Origin: DAIOXA01 sp050949165
GTDB taxonomy: Bacteria; Bacillota; Proteinivoracia; UBA4975
Assembly: GCA_050949165.1 (NCBI GenBank)
Contig: JBMNFF010000001.1
Span: 868,001 to 932,000 of the forward strand
DNA length: 64,000 nt
Direction of reading: 5' to 3'
This document shows, one piece after another, positions 50,618-59,869 of this stretch. Numbering within the stretch: the stretch's first letter is position 1; each line of letters begins with the position of its first letter. Both the position numbers and the translations under genes were made by a program. The notes beneath the pieces were generated by a model that was given only the letters and a program-made list of their open reading frames with translations, made no database searches and was not told the DNA's origin.

Positions 50618-51883
50618 TCATTCACCTCCGCTGGACAGGAAATAGGTGGTCTGCAAGTGCATACTCTTGGCGACCTGGGTCACTTCTTCGATGCCCACTT
50701 TATCTATTTCCTCAATCAGTTGGGGGATGCTCCATTGCCGACCGGAGATCCGGCCATCCACGGCCAGGGCCACCTGCTCGCCCAGGTCGTCATACATCTG
50801 GAGCAGGCCCGTCTTGACGCTGGAGCGGGTCCACTCCAGCTCCTGGCGGCTGATCTTGCCCTGGCGCATGGCCTCCAGCTGTTGGCCCACCACCTGGGTG
50901 GTCTCCGCAAAGGCTTGGGCGTCGATGCCGGCGCTGATGAACTGCAGGCCCATGATGCTGTCCAGGCTGGAGCCGATATAATAGGCCAGGCTTCGCTTTT
51001 CCCGGACATTCTGAAACAGCTTGGCATGGGGAAACCCGCCCAGGATGCCGTTGTACAGGATCATGGCGGGGTACAGGTCGCTGCTCTGGGTGATATCTCC
51101 GGCCAGGGCCATGACCAGCTTGCCCTGGTTGATGTCCATTCGCTCGTGCACCACATTATGCTCTCTCAAATCCAAGGGCCTGATCTCCTCCAAACCACCC
51201 TCCTGCCGGCGTTCCCAGAGAAAGCGGCTGCCAATGGCATCCACCACCCGGTTATGGTTGTACCTGCCGCAGACATAGATATCTGCGGCGGCGGCGCCCA
51301 GGAGGCGCCGGTACTGTTGCCACAGGCTTTCTGCACTCACGGCCTCCACCTGTTTGAGGGAGCCGTACTTATTCTGGCTGTAACCCCGGTCAGGACAGAG
51401 GTGCTGGAGACAGCGATGAAAGGCAAAGCGGGACTTGTCGTTTAGCAGAGATTTGATCCGGGACTGGATATTGCGCTTCTCCCCTTCCACATAGCGGAGG
51501 GCAAACTGCCCCTGTTCGGTGTGGGGGTAGAGCAGGACCTCCCGGAGGATGTCCAGGGTCTCCTCCAGCAGGGAAGACTGACCCGGTATGTACTGGTCGT
51601 TGACCATCTGTATCTTCACCTGCAGGACCAGGTTTTCTCCCCGCTTGAGGACGCCAACCCCGAATTGGGTGCCGTAGAGCTCGGCCAGGCGCGCCCTCAG
51701 CTCCCGGGCTGTGGGATAGCTTGCCGTGCCCCTTTGCAAGACATGGGGAATGAGGGCAGTGTCCGATACATCGTCGCCCAAGGGCCAGTAGAGAAAGACC
51801 CCCACGAAGGTGGTTTTGTAATTGTCCATGGGCAGCAAGTGCAAAGATACTCCGTTGGCTAGTTTTTGTTGGATATATTCCAT
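50618..51883 (-). CDS. ymfF: M16 peptidase-like protein, YmfF type (non-catalytic partner)
   Basis: A 421-residue M16-fold protein. The zinc motif is lost: the corresponding segment is LIPHVLQRGTASYP with no H-x-x-E-H. It would provide the partner half of the proteolytic chamber for YmfH. The stop (TGA 50620-50618) precedes the YmfH ATG by one base, so they are coupled. ATG at 51883 follows GAGGGAGGG. Confidence 0.9.
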   Translation of the reverse strand: MEYIQQKLANGVSLHLLPMDNYKTTFVGVFLYWPLGDDVSDTALIPHVLQRGTASYPTARELRARLAELYGTQFGVGVLKRGENLVLQVKIQMVNDQYIPGQSSLLEETLDILREVLLYPHTEQGQFALRYVEGEKRNIQSRIKSLLNDKSRFAFHRCLQHLCPDRGYSQNKYGSLKQVEAVSAESLWQQYRRLLGAAAADIYVCGRYNHNRVVDAIGSRFLWERRQEGGLEEIRPLDLREHNVVHERMDINQGKLVMALAGDITQSSDLYPAMILYNGILGGFPHAKLFQNVREKRSLAYYIGSSLDSIMGLQFISAGIDAQAFAETTQVVGQQLEAMRQGKISRQELEWTRSSVKTGLLQMYDDLGEQVALAVDGRISGRQWSIPQLIEEIDKVGIEEVTQVAKSMHLQTTYFLSSGGE

Positions 51884-51978
51884 AATTGCCCTCCCTCATA
51901 CTATCTGTCCTTAGCTTACCTAGAGCCCGGGCATTTTAGCCAAAAAGCCCGCCTCGGACAAGGATTGCGGTCGACGGG

Positions 51979-52079
51979 CCTGCGACAATGAAATCCACCG
52001 GCGGGCCGCAATAAGAGACAGGCGGCCCCGGTGTCGTGAGCCCAGCCTGCGACAAAGAGAAGCGTCCCCGGTGTCGCGG
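51979..52079. repeat. Further copies of the 34-bp dispersed repeat
   Basis: 52046-52079, read on the minus strand, gives CGACACCGGGGACGCTTCTC and ends TTTGTCGCAGG, nearly identical to the unit at 10655. A looser unit spans 51979-52038 with the same CCTGCGACAA and CCCCGGTGTCG ends. The copies fill the space between ymfF and the amidohydrolase stop. Confidence 0.75.
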
Positions 52080-53546
52080 TCAGCGGCGGTAGACCACCTG
52101 GCCCCGGTGGATGGTGGCGACAATCTCCACATCCTTTATTTTGTCCCGGGAAAGGTCCCATAAATCCTCGGCCAGGACGACGATATCTGCCTGCAGGCCG
52201 GCCTCCAGGCGGCCCCGATCTGAAAGGCGGGCGGCAGCGGCGCCGTTTTCGGTAAACATGGCCACGGCGGTGGCCAGGTCCACCCGCTGCTTAGGGTTAT
52301 GGTGGTTGAGGGCGGCGTGGATGCCCAGCAGGGGATCCAGGGGAGTGACATTGCTGTCCGAGCCCCCGGCCACCACCAGTCCGGCATCCGCCGCCCAACC
52401 GATGGGATTGACGTTTTGCCAGCCCTCGGGTCCCTGGGTGAAGGCATAGTCCCCCTGGGGGCCGCCCCAGAACCAGTCAAAGGCCGGCTGCATGGAGAGG
52501 ATTACCCCCAGTTGGCGGCTGCGCTCCACCTGGTCCCACCGGGGCAGTTCAAAATGTTCCACCCGATGCGGAATCCCCGCCGAATCTTTGCTCTGGGCAG
52601 CTTCCACGGCGTCCAGGAACAAGTCGATGGCGGCATCGCCACAGGCATGCATGGCCACCTGCATCCCCTTTTCCTGGGCCCTCAGGATCATCCCTTGGAT
52701 TTCCTGGCGTCCATAATAGAGGATACCGGTATCTGTACGATTGTAATAGGGTTTGGTCAAGGCGGCAGTGTATACGCCGCTGGATCCGTCCAGGGGCAGA
52801 CAGCCCCCGACCTGCCTCAGGCCCAGTTCATGGGCCCAGTCCACATCCAGGACCTGGGGATAGATTACCGGGTCCAGGGGCAGGCGAGGCCGCAGGGCCA
52901 TAACCGCCTCCACATCCTTATCGTGAAAGAGGCGTCCACCTTCCATGGCATGGAGGGTGGTCACCCCCCGAGAAATGGCCAATTCTGCGGCGGCCAGGAT
53001 GGCCTGCTCCCGCTCCTGGGGAGAGATTCCGGCCAGGAAGTAGTTACGGGCCCGCTGATTGTTCTCTCCCACCAGCAGGGATTGGCTGGGGGGCAAGCCC
53101 AGGGCCTTCAGGCTTTGGCTGTTGACCAGGGTGCCATGGCAGTCAATCATGTTGATCCAGAGGAGATTGCTGGGACAGGCCCTGTCCAACTCGGCCAGAG
53201 ATGGGTTGCGCTTTTCCCGGTACCCGTCGGCATCGTAGCCCCAGACCCGCACCAGTCCCTCTCGTGTACAGGACAACTGCCAGATGGCCTCCAACAGGTC
53301 GTCGAGACGGGAAAACTCCCCCGCATTCAGGGCCAGGAGGTCCAGGCCGGTGGCGGTGAGGTGGACATGGCTGTCGATGAAACCCGGAAGGGCCGTCCCT
53401 CCCAAGTACTGTGCATGGATACTGCACTGGTCAAGGGAACCTAACCAGCGGATTAAGCCATCCTCGACTATCACTGTCCCCTTGTCCAGAGCCGGGGCGC
53501 CGGGACGGGGATAGAGCTTATCAAAGCTGTAGGCCTTGGGGTTCAT
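52080..53546 (-). CDS. Amidohydrolase family 3 (YtcJ-like) metal-dependent hydrolase
   Basis: A 488-residue hydrolase. The N-terminal metal site is PGFIDSHVHLTATGLD (H-x-H), the second segment is AMHACGDAAIDLFLDA, then HRVEHFELP, and the closing metal Asp is in VAGGSDSNVTPLDPLLG. Related enzymes act on N-acyl, amide or formyl groups; the substrate is unknown. ATG at 53546 follows GAGGAGG. There is no signal peptide. The stop abuts the 34-bp repeat. Confidence 0.92.
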   Translation of the reverse strand: MNPKAYSFDKLYPRPGAPALDKGTVIVEDGLIRWLGSLDQCSIHAQYLGGTALPGFIDSHVHLTATGLDLLALNAGEFSRLDDLLEAIWQLSCTREGLVRVWGYDADGYREKRNPSLAELDRACPSNLLWINMIDCHGTLVNSQSLKALGLPPSQSLLVGENNQRARNYFLAGISPQEREQAILAAAELAISRGVTTLHAMEGGRLFHDKDVEAVMALRPRLPLDPVIYPQVLDVDWAHELGLRQVGGCLPLDGSSGVYTAALTKPYYNRTDTGILYYGRQEIQGMILRAQEKGMQVAMHACGDAAIDLFLDAVEAAQSKDSAGIPHRVEHFELPRWDQVERSRQLGVILSMQPAFDWFWGGPQGDYAFTQGPEGWQNVNPIGWAADAGLVVAGGSDSNVTPLDPLLGIHAALNHHNPKQRVDLATAVAMFTENGAAAARLSDRGRLEAGLQADIVVLAEDLWDLSRDKIKDVEIVATIHRGQVVYRR

Positions 53547-53582
53547 GGGGCTTCCTCCTCTCTTTGATTCATTGAGCTTACA

Positions 53583-53606
53583 GAAAAAGGCCGGTCACCC
53601 CGGCCA
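53583..53606 (-). terminator. Terminator after ylbF
   Basis: Minus-strand GGCCGGGGTGACCGGCCTTTTTC, about 85 bases downstream of ylbF and between it and the amidohydrolase start. Confidence 0.8.
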
Positions 53607-53688
53607 ATATTCCCTTGCCGACCTGGCGCCGACTAAAACTCTTTTCCCCATTTTACTTGCCCCGGAAGGGGCTGTCAACTTTTCCCGC

Positions 53689-54039
53689 CTATCCCTGCAC
53701 CTCATTCGGCCGCTTGACAGGGACAGCGTCGTTGATGATCTTCTGGATGTCCATCATCATCTTGCTGAAACGGTATTCCACATCCAGGTAGCGGCCCACC
53801 ACCGGATCGTGCCGGGCGATTTCATACAGGCGGCGCAGACTTTCCTTGTGTTCCTCGCTGACCTCCTTGCCCAACAGCTGCTGGCGGTGCATGTCAAATT
53901 CTTTGTGGCGCAGGTCCAACAACATTTTTTTGTGCTCAGGACTGTCAAAGACCTGCCGCTGCCACTTGATGAATTCCGAATAGGTCTCTTCCTGTTTCAA
54001 TGCTTCAACCAATTCCCGCGCCTTGTCGTACACCTTCAT
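53689..54039 (-). CDS. ylbF: YlbF family protein
   Basis: A 116-residue, all-helical protein of the YlbF/YmcA group, which in Bacillus forms the Y-complex that promotes mRNA processing and affects sporulation and competence. The helical core ARELVEALKQEETYSEFIKW and RFSKMMMDIQKIINDAV are typical. ATG at 54039 follows AAAGGGGG. It is divergent from pepA. Confidence 0.88.
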   Translation of the reverse strand: MKVYDKARELVEALKQEETYSEFIKWQRQVFDSPEHKKMLLDLRHKEFDMHRQQLLGKEVSEEHKESLRRLYEIARHDPVVGRYLDVEYRFSKMMMDIQKIINDAVPVKRPNEVQG

Positions 54040-54231
54040 CCGGCTTCCCCCTTTATAGCTTCTGTTGTGCTATTCTATTTGCCCGGGAGGACAAGTATTC
54101 CACTTTTCGCCAAAATTGGGGACAGAGCGCCGGCAGCAACGGGTATCTCACCCCTCCCGGGGCTATAATATCGGAAAAGGAGAATTTCGTGTCTATAGAG
54201 AATATCAATGGTGCATAAGGAGGTCATTATC

Positions 54232-55686
54232 ATGGAAATTGTACTTACTGATCGGAGTAGCGCACCGGTCCGACTGATTGCCTGTTTTTCGGAGCAGAAA
54301 CCGGTCACCGACGGCCTGGATGCCAACTTGGCCCGAATTGTCCAAGAGGAAGCGGCCCGGGAAGAGTTCTCCGCAAAATTTGGCTCCACCCTGGTCCTGA
54401 CACCGGGAGGAGACTGCCCCCGCCACATCATCCTCATGGGCATGGGCAGGGCTGAGGAATTTACCCCCGAAAAAGCCCGGCGGGCCGCCGGAAAAGCACT
54501 GAAACAGGCGCAGAAGCTAAAAGCCACGCAATTGGACATCAATCTCGCCGACTTTGGCGCCGCCCTTTCCCCCGGAGAACTGGGCGGAGCAATCAGCGAG
54601 GGCGCCTTGCTGGCCGCCTACAAGTTTGACAAATACGTCAGCGAGCGCAAGGACAATCCCGTCCAGCAAGTCAACCTCCTGGGTCAAGGAGAGGATTTGA
54701 ACCGAAGCATCGAAAGGGGCAGAATCCTGGCTGAGGCCACCAATCTGGCCCGGGCCCTGGTGGATGAGCCGGCCAATGTCCTCACCCCGGCCAAGCTGGC
54801 CTTTGAAGCTGAAAAGGCCGGCGAAAAGTTCGGCTTCGCCGTCAATGTCCGGGATGAAGCGGGAATCCGCGCACTGGGCATGGAGGCCTTTCTCATGGTG
54901 GCCAAGGCATCCTACAACCCGCCCCGTCTCATAGTCATGGAACATAAGGGCAATCCCGAGAGCAGTGAAGTCCTGGCCCTGGTGGGCAAGGGCCTCACCT
55001 ATGACAGCGGCGGTCTCTGCATCAAGAATCCCCAGGGCATGGCGGGAATGAAGGGAGATATGGCGGGAGCGGCTGCGGTAATTGGGGCCATGGCCGCCAT
55101 CAGCAAGCTCAAGGTCAAGGCCAATGTGGTCGGCGTCATCGCCGCCTGCGAGAACATGATCTCCGGCAGGGCCTACAAGCCCGGAGATATCATCGGCACC
55201 ATGTCGGGCAAGAGCATCGAAGTGCTTAACACCGATGCCGAGGGGCGCATTACCCTGGCCGACGCCGTCTACTATGCCGTGGCCAGAGAGAAGGCCACCA
55301 AGGTCCTGGACATCGCCACCCTCACCGGCGCCGCCATCGTCGCCCTGGGCAATTTAGCCACTGCCGTCCTGGCCAGCGATGATGAGCTTTTCGCCAAGCT
55401 CCAGCAGGCTTCGAACCTGGCCGGAGAAAGGATCTGGCGCCTGCCCCATGATGAAGAGTATAAGGAGCTGATCAAGTCTGAGGTGGCGGATATCCGCAAC
55501 ACCAGCACCGGGGGAGCCGGAACCATCACCGGCGGCCTGTTTATAGGGGCCTTTGTAGAAAATACCCCCTGGCTTCACCTGGACATCGCCGGCACCGCCT
55601 GGACCTCCAAGGCAGGGGATTACCACCCCAAGGGAGCCACCGGCGCCGGCGTCCGCACCATGTTCCATCTGGCTGAGATTCTCTAG
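54232..55686 (+). CDS. pepA: Leucyl aminopeptidase (M17)
   Basis: Releases N-terminal amino acids from peptides, using two metal ions. Residues 1-160 are the N-terminal domain; the catalytic domain holds LVGKGLTYDSGGLCIK, the GDMAGAAAV segment and NTDAEGRITLADAV, the M17 signature. Length 484 from ATG 54232 (AAGGAGG upstream) is normal. It is monocistronic with a terminator, in the cytoplasm. Confidence 0.95.
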   Translation: MEIVLTDRSSAPVRLIACFSEQKPVTDGLDANLARIVQEEAAREEFSAKFGSTLVLTPGGDCPRHIILMGMGRAEEFTPEKARRAAGKALKQAQKLKATQLDINLADFGAALSPGELGGAISEGALLAAYKFDKYVSERKDNPVQQVNLLGQGEDLNRSIERGRILAEATNLARALVDEPANVLTPAKLAFEAEKAGEKFGFAVNVRDEAGIRALGMEAFLMVAKASYNPPRLIVMEHKGNPESSEVLALVGKGLTYDSGGLCIKNPQGMAGMKGDMAGAAAVIGAMAAISKLKVKANVVGVIAACENMISGRAYKPGDIIGTMSGKSIEVLNTDAEGRITLADAVYYAVAREKATKVLDIATLTGAAIVALGNLATAVLASDDELFAKLQQASNLAGERIWRLPHDEEYKELIKSEVADIRNTSTGGAGTITGGLFIGAFVENTPWLHLDIAGTAWTSKAGDYHPKGATGAGVRTMFHLAEIL

Positions 55687-55693
55687 ATTTATG

Positions 55694-55720
55694 AGGTTGC
55701 CTGAGCGGGCAACCTTTTTT
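55694..55720 (+). terminator. Terminator after pepA
   Basis: GAGGTTGCC-TGAGC-GGGCAACCTTTTTT, ten bases after the stop. Confidence 0.93.
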
Positions 55721-55783
55721 ACATATTGCCTGGAACTTTTTTGCCCCTTTCCGACACTTATTAGGTGAAGAGGCGGTGATGCA

Positions 55784-56317
55784 GTGGTCGACCAAAACCT
55801 CACCCTTTTTAACGAAATATACGACCAGACCTATGACAAGGTGCTAAGGTACGTCATCTCCAAATGCGGCAATACCAATGATATCGCCGACATCGTCCAG
55901 GAGACCTATCTGGAGCTGTACCAGACCATCGTCAAGAGAGGCGCAGCCTATATCAAGAATCCAGGAGCCTTTGTGCTGCAGCTGGCCAAGGCCAAGGTGT
56001 ATAAGCACTATTCCCTGATGGAGAAACTGAAAAGGATTTTGCCCCGGGTCAGCCTTGGCAGAGAAGATGCGCCTCCTGCCCCGGAAGAAGTGCAGGTCCA
56101 TGAAGCCTTTGTCAACAGCGCAACCGTCCGGGAAATCTGGACCTTGCTCCAGGGCCAGGACCAGCAAGTCCAGAAGATCTTCTACCTCTACTACTATTGC
56201 GGCCTCAAATTGCGGGAAATCAGCAGGGAGCTCGACCTCCATGAATCCACTGTCAAGCACAAGCTGTACAGGACCCTGGCAGAGCTTCGCAAGTTCTACC
56301 GAGAGGAGGCAAATTGA
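55784..56317 (+). CDS. ECF-type sigma factor
   Basis: A 177-residue sigma-70 family protein. Region 2 is VLRYVISKCGNTNDIADIVQETYLELYQ, and region 4 is FYLYYYCGLKLREISRELDLHESTVKHKL, with the helix-turn-helix for the -35. There is no region 3, as in ECF sigmas. GTG at 55784 follows GAGGCGGTGAT. The next gene starts one base after the stop and encodes a membrane protein, the usual place for an anti-sigma partner. Confidence 0.92.
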   Translation: MVDQNLTLFNEIYDQTYDKVLRYVISKCGNTNDIADIVQETYLELYQTIVKRGAAYIKNPGAFVLQLAKAKVYKHYSLMEKLKRILPRVSLGREDAPPAPEEVQVHEAFVNSATVREIWTLLQGQDQQVQKIFYLYYYCGLKLREISRELDLHESTVKHKLYRTLAELRKFYREEAN

Positions 56318-57232
56318 GTGCGGGAAAGGGACTTCATTAAACTTGTGCTCCAGGATAAGCTGCCCGATAAGGAAATAATCCGGCGGCAAGTGCTGGCCGG
56401 ACCGGAACCCAGGAAAGGAGTTGTTTCCATGAAGAGAAAATTGATTACGGCCTGTCTGAGTCTGGGCCTGATTATAGCCATGACCTACGGCGTGTACGCC
56501 GCAGCCGAAAATATCGAGTACAAAAAGGCCGAGCACTTCCTCTATGAAATCGGCGTGGAAGCAGCGGATCTGACCCGGGCCCAGGCCAAGGATGTCTACC
56601 GCGACATGGTTTCCGACCAGTTTAAACTGGGTATCACCCAGGAAGTCCTGGAAAAGCGGGCCAATGAGATGGGAATTGAGTATGTGCCCCAGGAGAGCGA
56701 ATACATTTACCGGGCTTTGAAGAACTACTCGGCTCTGACCTATACCAACAGGGTCAGCTTGGACCAGGTCCGGGAACTGGAAGCCGGTTTGACCTATGGC
56801 GAGATTATTGAGCGCCTGGGAGTTACCAAGGACGTGGGCAAGGATTCCTACATCCTCCAGTACTTGGTGGACGGCAAGATGCTCCTGACCCTTACCTTTG
56901 CCGATGAAAGTGAAGTCTGCCCCCTATCGGGAGAAGAGTTGTTGGGCACATTGAAAAGGGTGGTCACTGAAAACACCGGCGGTGATACCTTCGATGCGGT
57001 GGTCCTGGAAATAGAAGGCGGCCGTCTGCTGGTGCACTGCCCGGCCTACGAGAAATTCGACACCGCCTGGGTGGGCCTTACCGAAAAGACAGAGCTGGTC
57101 TTCGCCGACGGCAGGAAAGCCTCCCTCGGGGATTTGAACGACGGAACCCCGGTGATCATCACCTTCGACGGGGGCATCCGGGAAAGCTATCCGGTGCAAA
57201 TTACCGCCATCAAGATCGTGATAAGCCAATAG
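56318..57232 (+). CDS. Membrane partner of the ECF sigma factor (putative anti-sigma, DUF3221-like end)
   Basis: GTG at 56318 immediately follows the sigma stop. The 304-residue product has a short cytoplasmic part (about 38 residues, charged, LVLQDKLPDKEIIRRQVL) followed by one membrane helix (residues 41-62) and a large outside domain. The end (LEIEGGRLLVHC to VQITAIKIV) has the DUF3221-type OB-like pattern. The layout is that of an anti-sigma that holds the sigma inactive until an envelope signal is sensed. This is inference; the cytoplasmic part is unusually short. Confidence 0.75.
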   Translation: MRERDFIKLVLQDKLPDKEIIRRQVLAGPEPRKGVVSMKRKLITACLSLGLIIAMTYGVYAAAENIEYKKAEHFLYEIGVEAADLTRAQAKDVYRDMVSDQFKLGITQEVLEKRANEMGIEYVPQESEYIYRALKNYSALTYTNRVSLDQVRELEAGLTYGEIIERLGVTKDVGKDSYILQYLVDGKMLLTLTFADESEVCPLSGEELLGTLKRVVTENTGGDTFDAVVLEIEGGRLLVHCPAYEKFDTAWVGLTEKTELVFADGRKASLGDLNDGTPVIITFDGGIRESYPVQITAIKIVISQ

Positions 57233-57234
57233 CC

Positions 57235-57265
57235 AAAAAAGCAGGTCCGCCGACCTGCTTTTTTA
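57235..57265 (+). terminator. Terminator after the sigma operon
   Basis: AAAAAAGCAGGTC-CGCC-GACCTGCTTTTTT, starting at the stop. Confidence 0.92.
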
Positions 57266-57321
57266 TTTGCCCCAAGGGGGCCAATGGGCCACCAGCTCAC
57301 GGGAGGGGCCAATAGACCTCA

Positions 57322-59488
57322 CTACTTGGGAACAACGCCCTTTAGTTCTTCCAGGAGATTGCTGAGGGCGATTTCAGCTTGGAGGGAAACGGCAGCCCTT
57401 CCGCCCAGGAGCACCACTTGCTGGGGCCGGGCAGTGATAATATAATCCTCCAGGGGCAGGGGAAGCTTGTCGGCAGTAAGGAGGATTCCCTTCCCTTCCC
57501 GAGCTGCCAGCACCGCCCCGGTAAGGGCATCGGCATAGTCCAGGCCGCTGGTGATGAAGAGTTTGCCGGAATCCTGATGAAAATAGCGGGCTATTTCCGC
57601 CGCCGTTGCATAGCGGTTGGCGCCCTTAATCCGGATGGGCCGGGGCAATTTCTTGACCACACTCTCGCTTATTACCGCGTCCCCTCCCACCACCAGGGTA
57701 TTTGTTATGTCCAGTTCCTGCATAATTTCAGCCGTTGCCTGGGGTAAATCCTTCCTGGTGGTGAGGAGAATAGGATACCCCCTGGCGGCGGCATGGGAGG
57801 CCGCCGCCAGGGCGTCGGGAAAGTCCAGGCCGTAGGCCAGGACGGCGGCGGCCGAGGGCTCCAACCGCCTGGCAATGGCGGCCGCGGTCTCGAAGCGGTT
57901 TTTGCCGCTGATGCGCACTGTGTCCAGACCCATTTCCCTCAGCGCCGCCTCAACCCCCTTGCCAATGGCGCTGGTCCCACCCAGAAGGTAGACTGTCTTG
58001 GCGCCCAGGCGCTGGATTTCATCCCTGGTAGAGCCTGGCAGCGTTCCGCTTTTGGTAAGGAGGAGGGGCGCCTCCAGCTGGTGAGCCAAGGGCCCTCCTG
58101 CCAAAGCATCGGCAAAATCATCGCCCCGGGCCAGGACAACGGTTTCGGCAGCTTGCCAACCGGCCTTGCTTACTTCCACAGCGGTGCTGTAGCGGTTGGC
58201 GCCCTTTAGCCGGGGCAGGGCCCGGTAAACAGTGACTTCACAGTGGGCAGTCCAGCCTCCGTCCAGAGCGGTGGCAGTAATAATAGCGCGCCCCGGCGCC
58301 AGGCCGGTTACTTTCCCCTGGGCGTCCACAGCAGCCACCTGGGGGTTATTGGAGGTCCAGGTCAGCTGTTTGTTGCTGGCATTGCCGGGAAGCACCGAGA
58401 CAGGTAATATTTCGGTGCCGCCCAGGGCAACAGCCAGTGAAGGGGGCAAGGAGACAGCCTGTACAGGAATATAGGGTTTGTAGCCTGGCATGTTCTTGAT
58501 GGCCACCAGAGGCAAGTCCTTGACCCGGCTAAATATTTCCGGAACATCCTCTGTGGTCAGGAGGTAAGGCGGCCTGTCTCCACCCTCTACGCAGATGCTG
58601 GGAATGCCCAGTACATCGGAGGCCCAGTACGTTGAAGTGGGACTGGGTAAGACCTTCGTGTTCACGGCTTCCAACTTGTAGCCGGCATGGTCGGCCAGGA
58701 CCTTGGCAATGTTTCGATCCCGGGTCAGACGAGCGCCGGTTTGCAGGTAGTACCAAAATATTATTTCGCCGTAGGAGTGATAGTCCAGAAAGAGCACCGG
58801 TTGGTTTTCCCGCACCCAGTCGGCCACCACCCGAGTCTCCGGCTCCGATTCCGGGGCAGGCCCGGGGTAATAAGCATAAGAGGGCTCGGTGGCCACAGTC
58901 TCGGTAACCGGCTCCCCCCAATGCACGTCATAATTGCGGTTGAGGTCAACCCCTCGAATATTGGCTTTCCAGCGGGAAAAGTCCAGCCCCCCGGGGGTTC
59001 ATGGCCCTCAGCTCCCCCTCCCGGTCAGGAAAGGCGTCTGCTCCTTCTTGAACCAAGGTTACCCCATCGGGGTTGACCATGGGGAGAAAAGTCAGGGAAT
59101 AATTGTCCAGGAAGTATTGGAGCGGTTGTCCCTGGACCCGCCCTCCCTGGTAATAGCCTTGGGCGTAATACTCTATTATCTTGAGAAGGACCGGGGCGTT
59201 GATCCATTCCGAAGCGTGGAGGACTCCGGTAATCAGGACCTTTTTTGCCCCTTTTCCTACTGTTACCGACCATATGTTTCTGCCCTCCACTGAATTGCCC
59301 AGGACAGACACATCCACCAGGTCGGGGTATTGAGCGGCCAGGGTTTGTACTTCTTCACCCAATTGTTCATAAGTAAAATAATAGGACCCGCCGCCCCCGT
59401 CACTGGACAGGCCCCATCCCGCAGGGAAAAGTAAAATAAGACACAGTAACAGCACAAGAGCAGTACGCAAAAATTTGCCAGAACGCAT
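57322..59488 (-). pseudogene. M14 zinc carboxypeptidase with BIG2 and three CW-binding-2 repeats, split by a frameshift
   Basis: A secreted enzyme of about 722 residues if repaired. Part one (59488-58946, 180 residues) has a signal peptide, then M14: GVLHASEWI with the first zinc His and Glu, and FLPMVNPDGV. Part two opens at 58926, with LDYHSYGE (zinc His) and VEGGDR. Between them, in the second frame, is GVDLNRNYDVHW, the M14 landmark. The break is in CCCCCGGGGGG; one G fewer restores the frame. After M14 come a BIG2 domain (LTWTSNNPQVAAVDAQGKV) and three cell-wall-binding 2 repeats (LKGANRYSTAVEVS). ATG at 59488 follows GAGAGGAGG. Confidence 0.88.
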
Positions 59489-59599
59489 GATGTCCTCCTC
59501 TCAGATGTTTAAACTACGCTACCGGCAATGATACGATCTTTGGATTGTATATCATGTTACCATAAAAAAGGGGGTAACTCCTATATAATTATAAGAATT

Positions 59600-59815
59600 A
59601 CGTTAAATTACCAAAGTTGTGTAGAATTTACATTACCGACCGGGCGGCGGAAAAAACCATCCCGGCGGTTGAAGGGGTGGGGTTCCCCGCCCAACCGCAA
59701 GATTGACTAAGAGTGAATGTGGGGGATTGGAAATTTCACGACAGCCCGGCGCTATTCTCTTGAAAGGGCGGCCCCGCCCTGCAAAAAGCAAAGCCGGAAC
59801 TTTTGGGCCAGAAGC
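59600..59815. other. Structured intergenic segment, candidate non-coding RNA
   Basis: No gene seen in 59489-59869. From AT-rich sequence it changes abruptly at ~59637 to GC-rich sequence that folds well: CCGGG/CCCGG, then GGTTG...CAACC enclosing GGGGTGGGG/CCCCGCCC, then AAGAG...CTCTT and GGGCGG/CCGCCC hairpins. Such dense nested stems suggest a structured RNA or a mobile-element end, for example the guide-RNA type of IscB/TnpB elements. No known family is assigned, and the strand is undecided. Confidence 0.35.
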
Positions 59816-59816
59816 A

Positions 59817-59852
59817 CAAAAAAATACCGAGGTCCACAGCGGAGGCCTCGGC
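59817..59852 (-). terminator. Terminator of the acc operon
   Basis: Minus-strand GCCGAGG-CCTCCGCTGTGGA-CCTCGGTATTTTTTT, about 20 bases after the accA stop. Confidence 0.9.
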
Positions 59853-59869
59853 AATACCGGAAAGGTGTT

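Noticed and set aside
52299..53444. A 381-codon open frame on the plus strand
   Set aside because: Shadow of the amidohydrolase gene, which has clear metal-site motifs.
59633..59854. A 73-codon open frame on the minus strand in the intergenic gap before accA
   Set aside because: Pro/Gly-rich with no start signal; more likely structured non-coding DNA.
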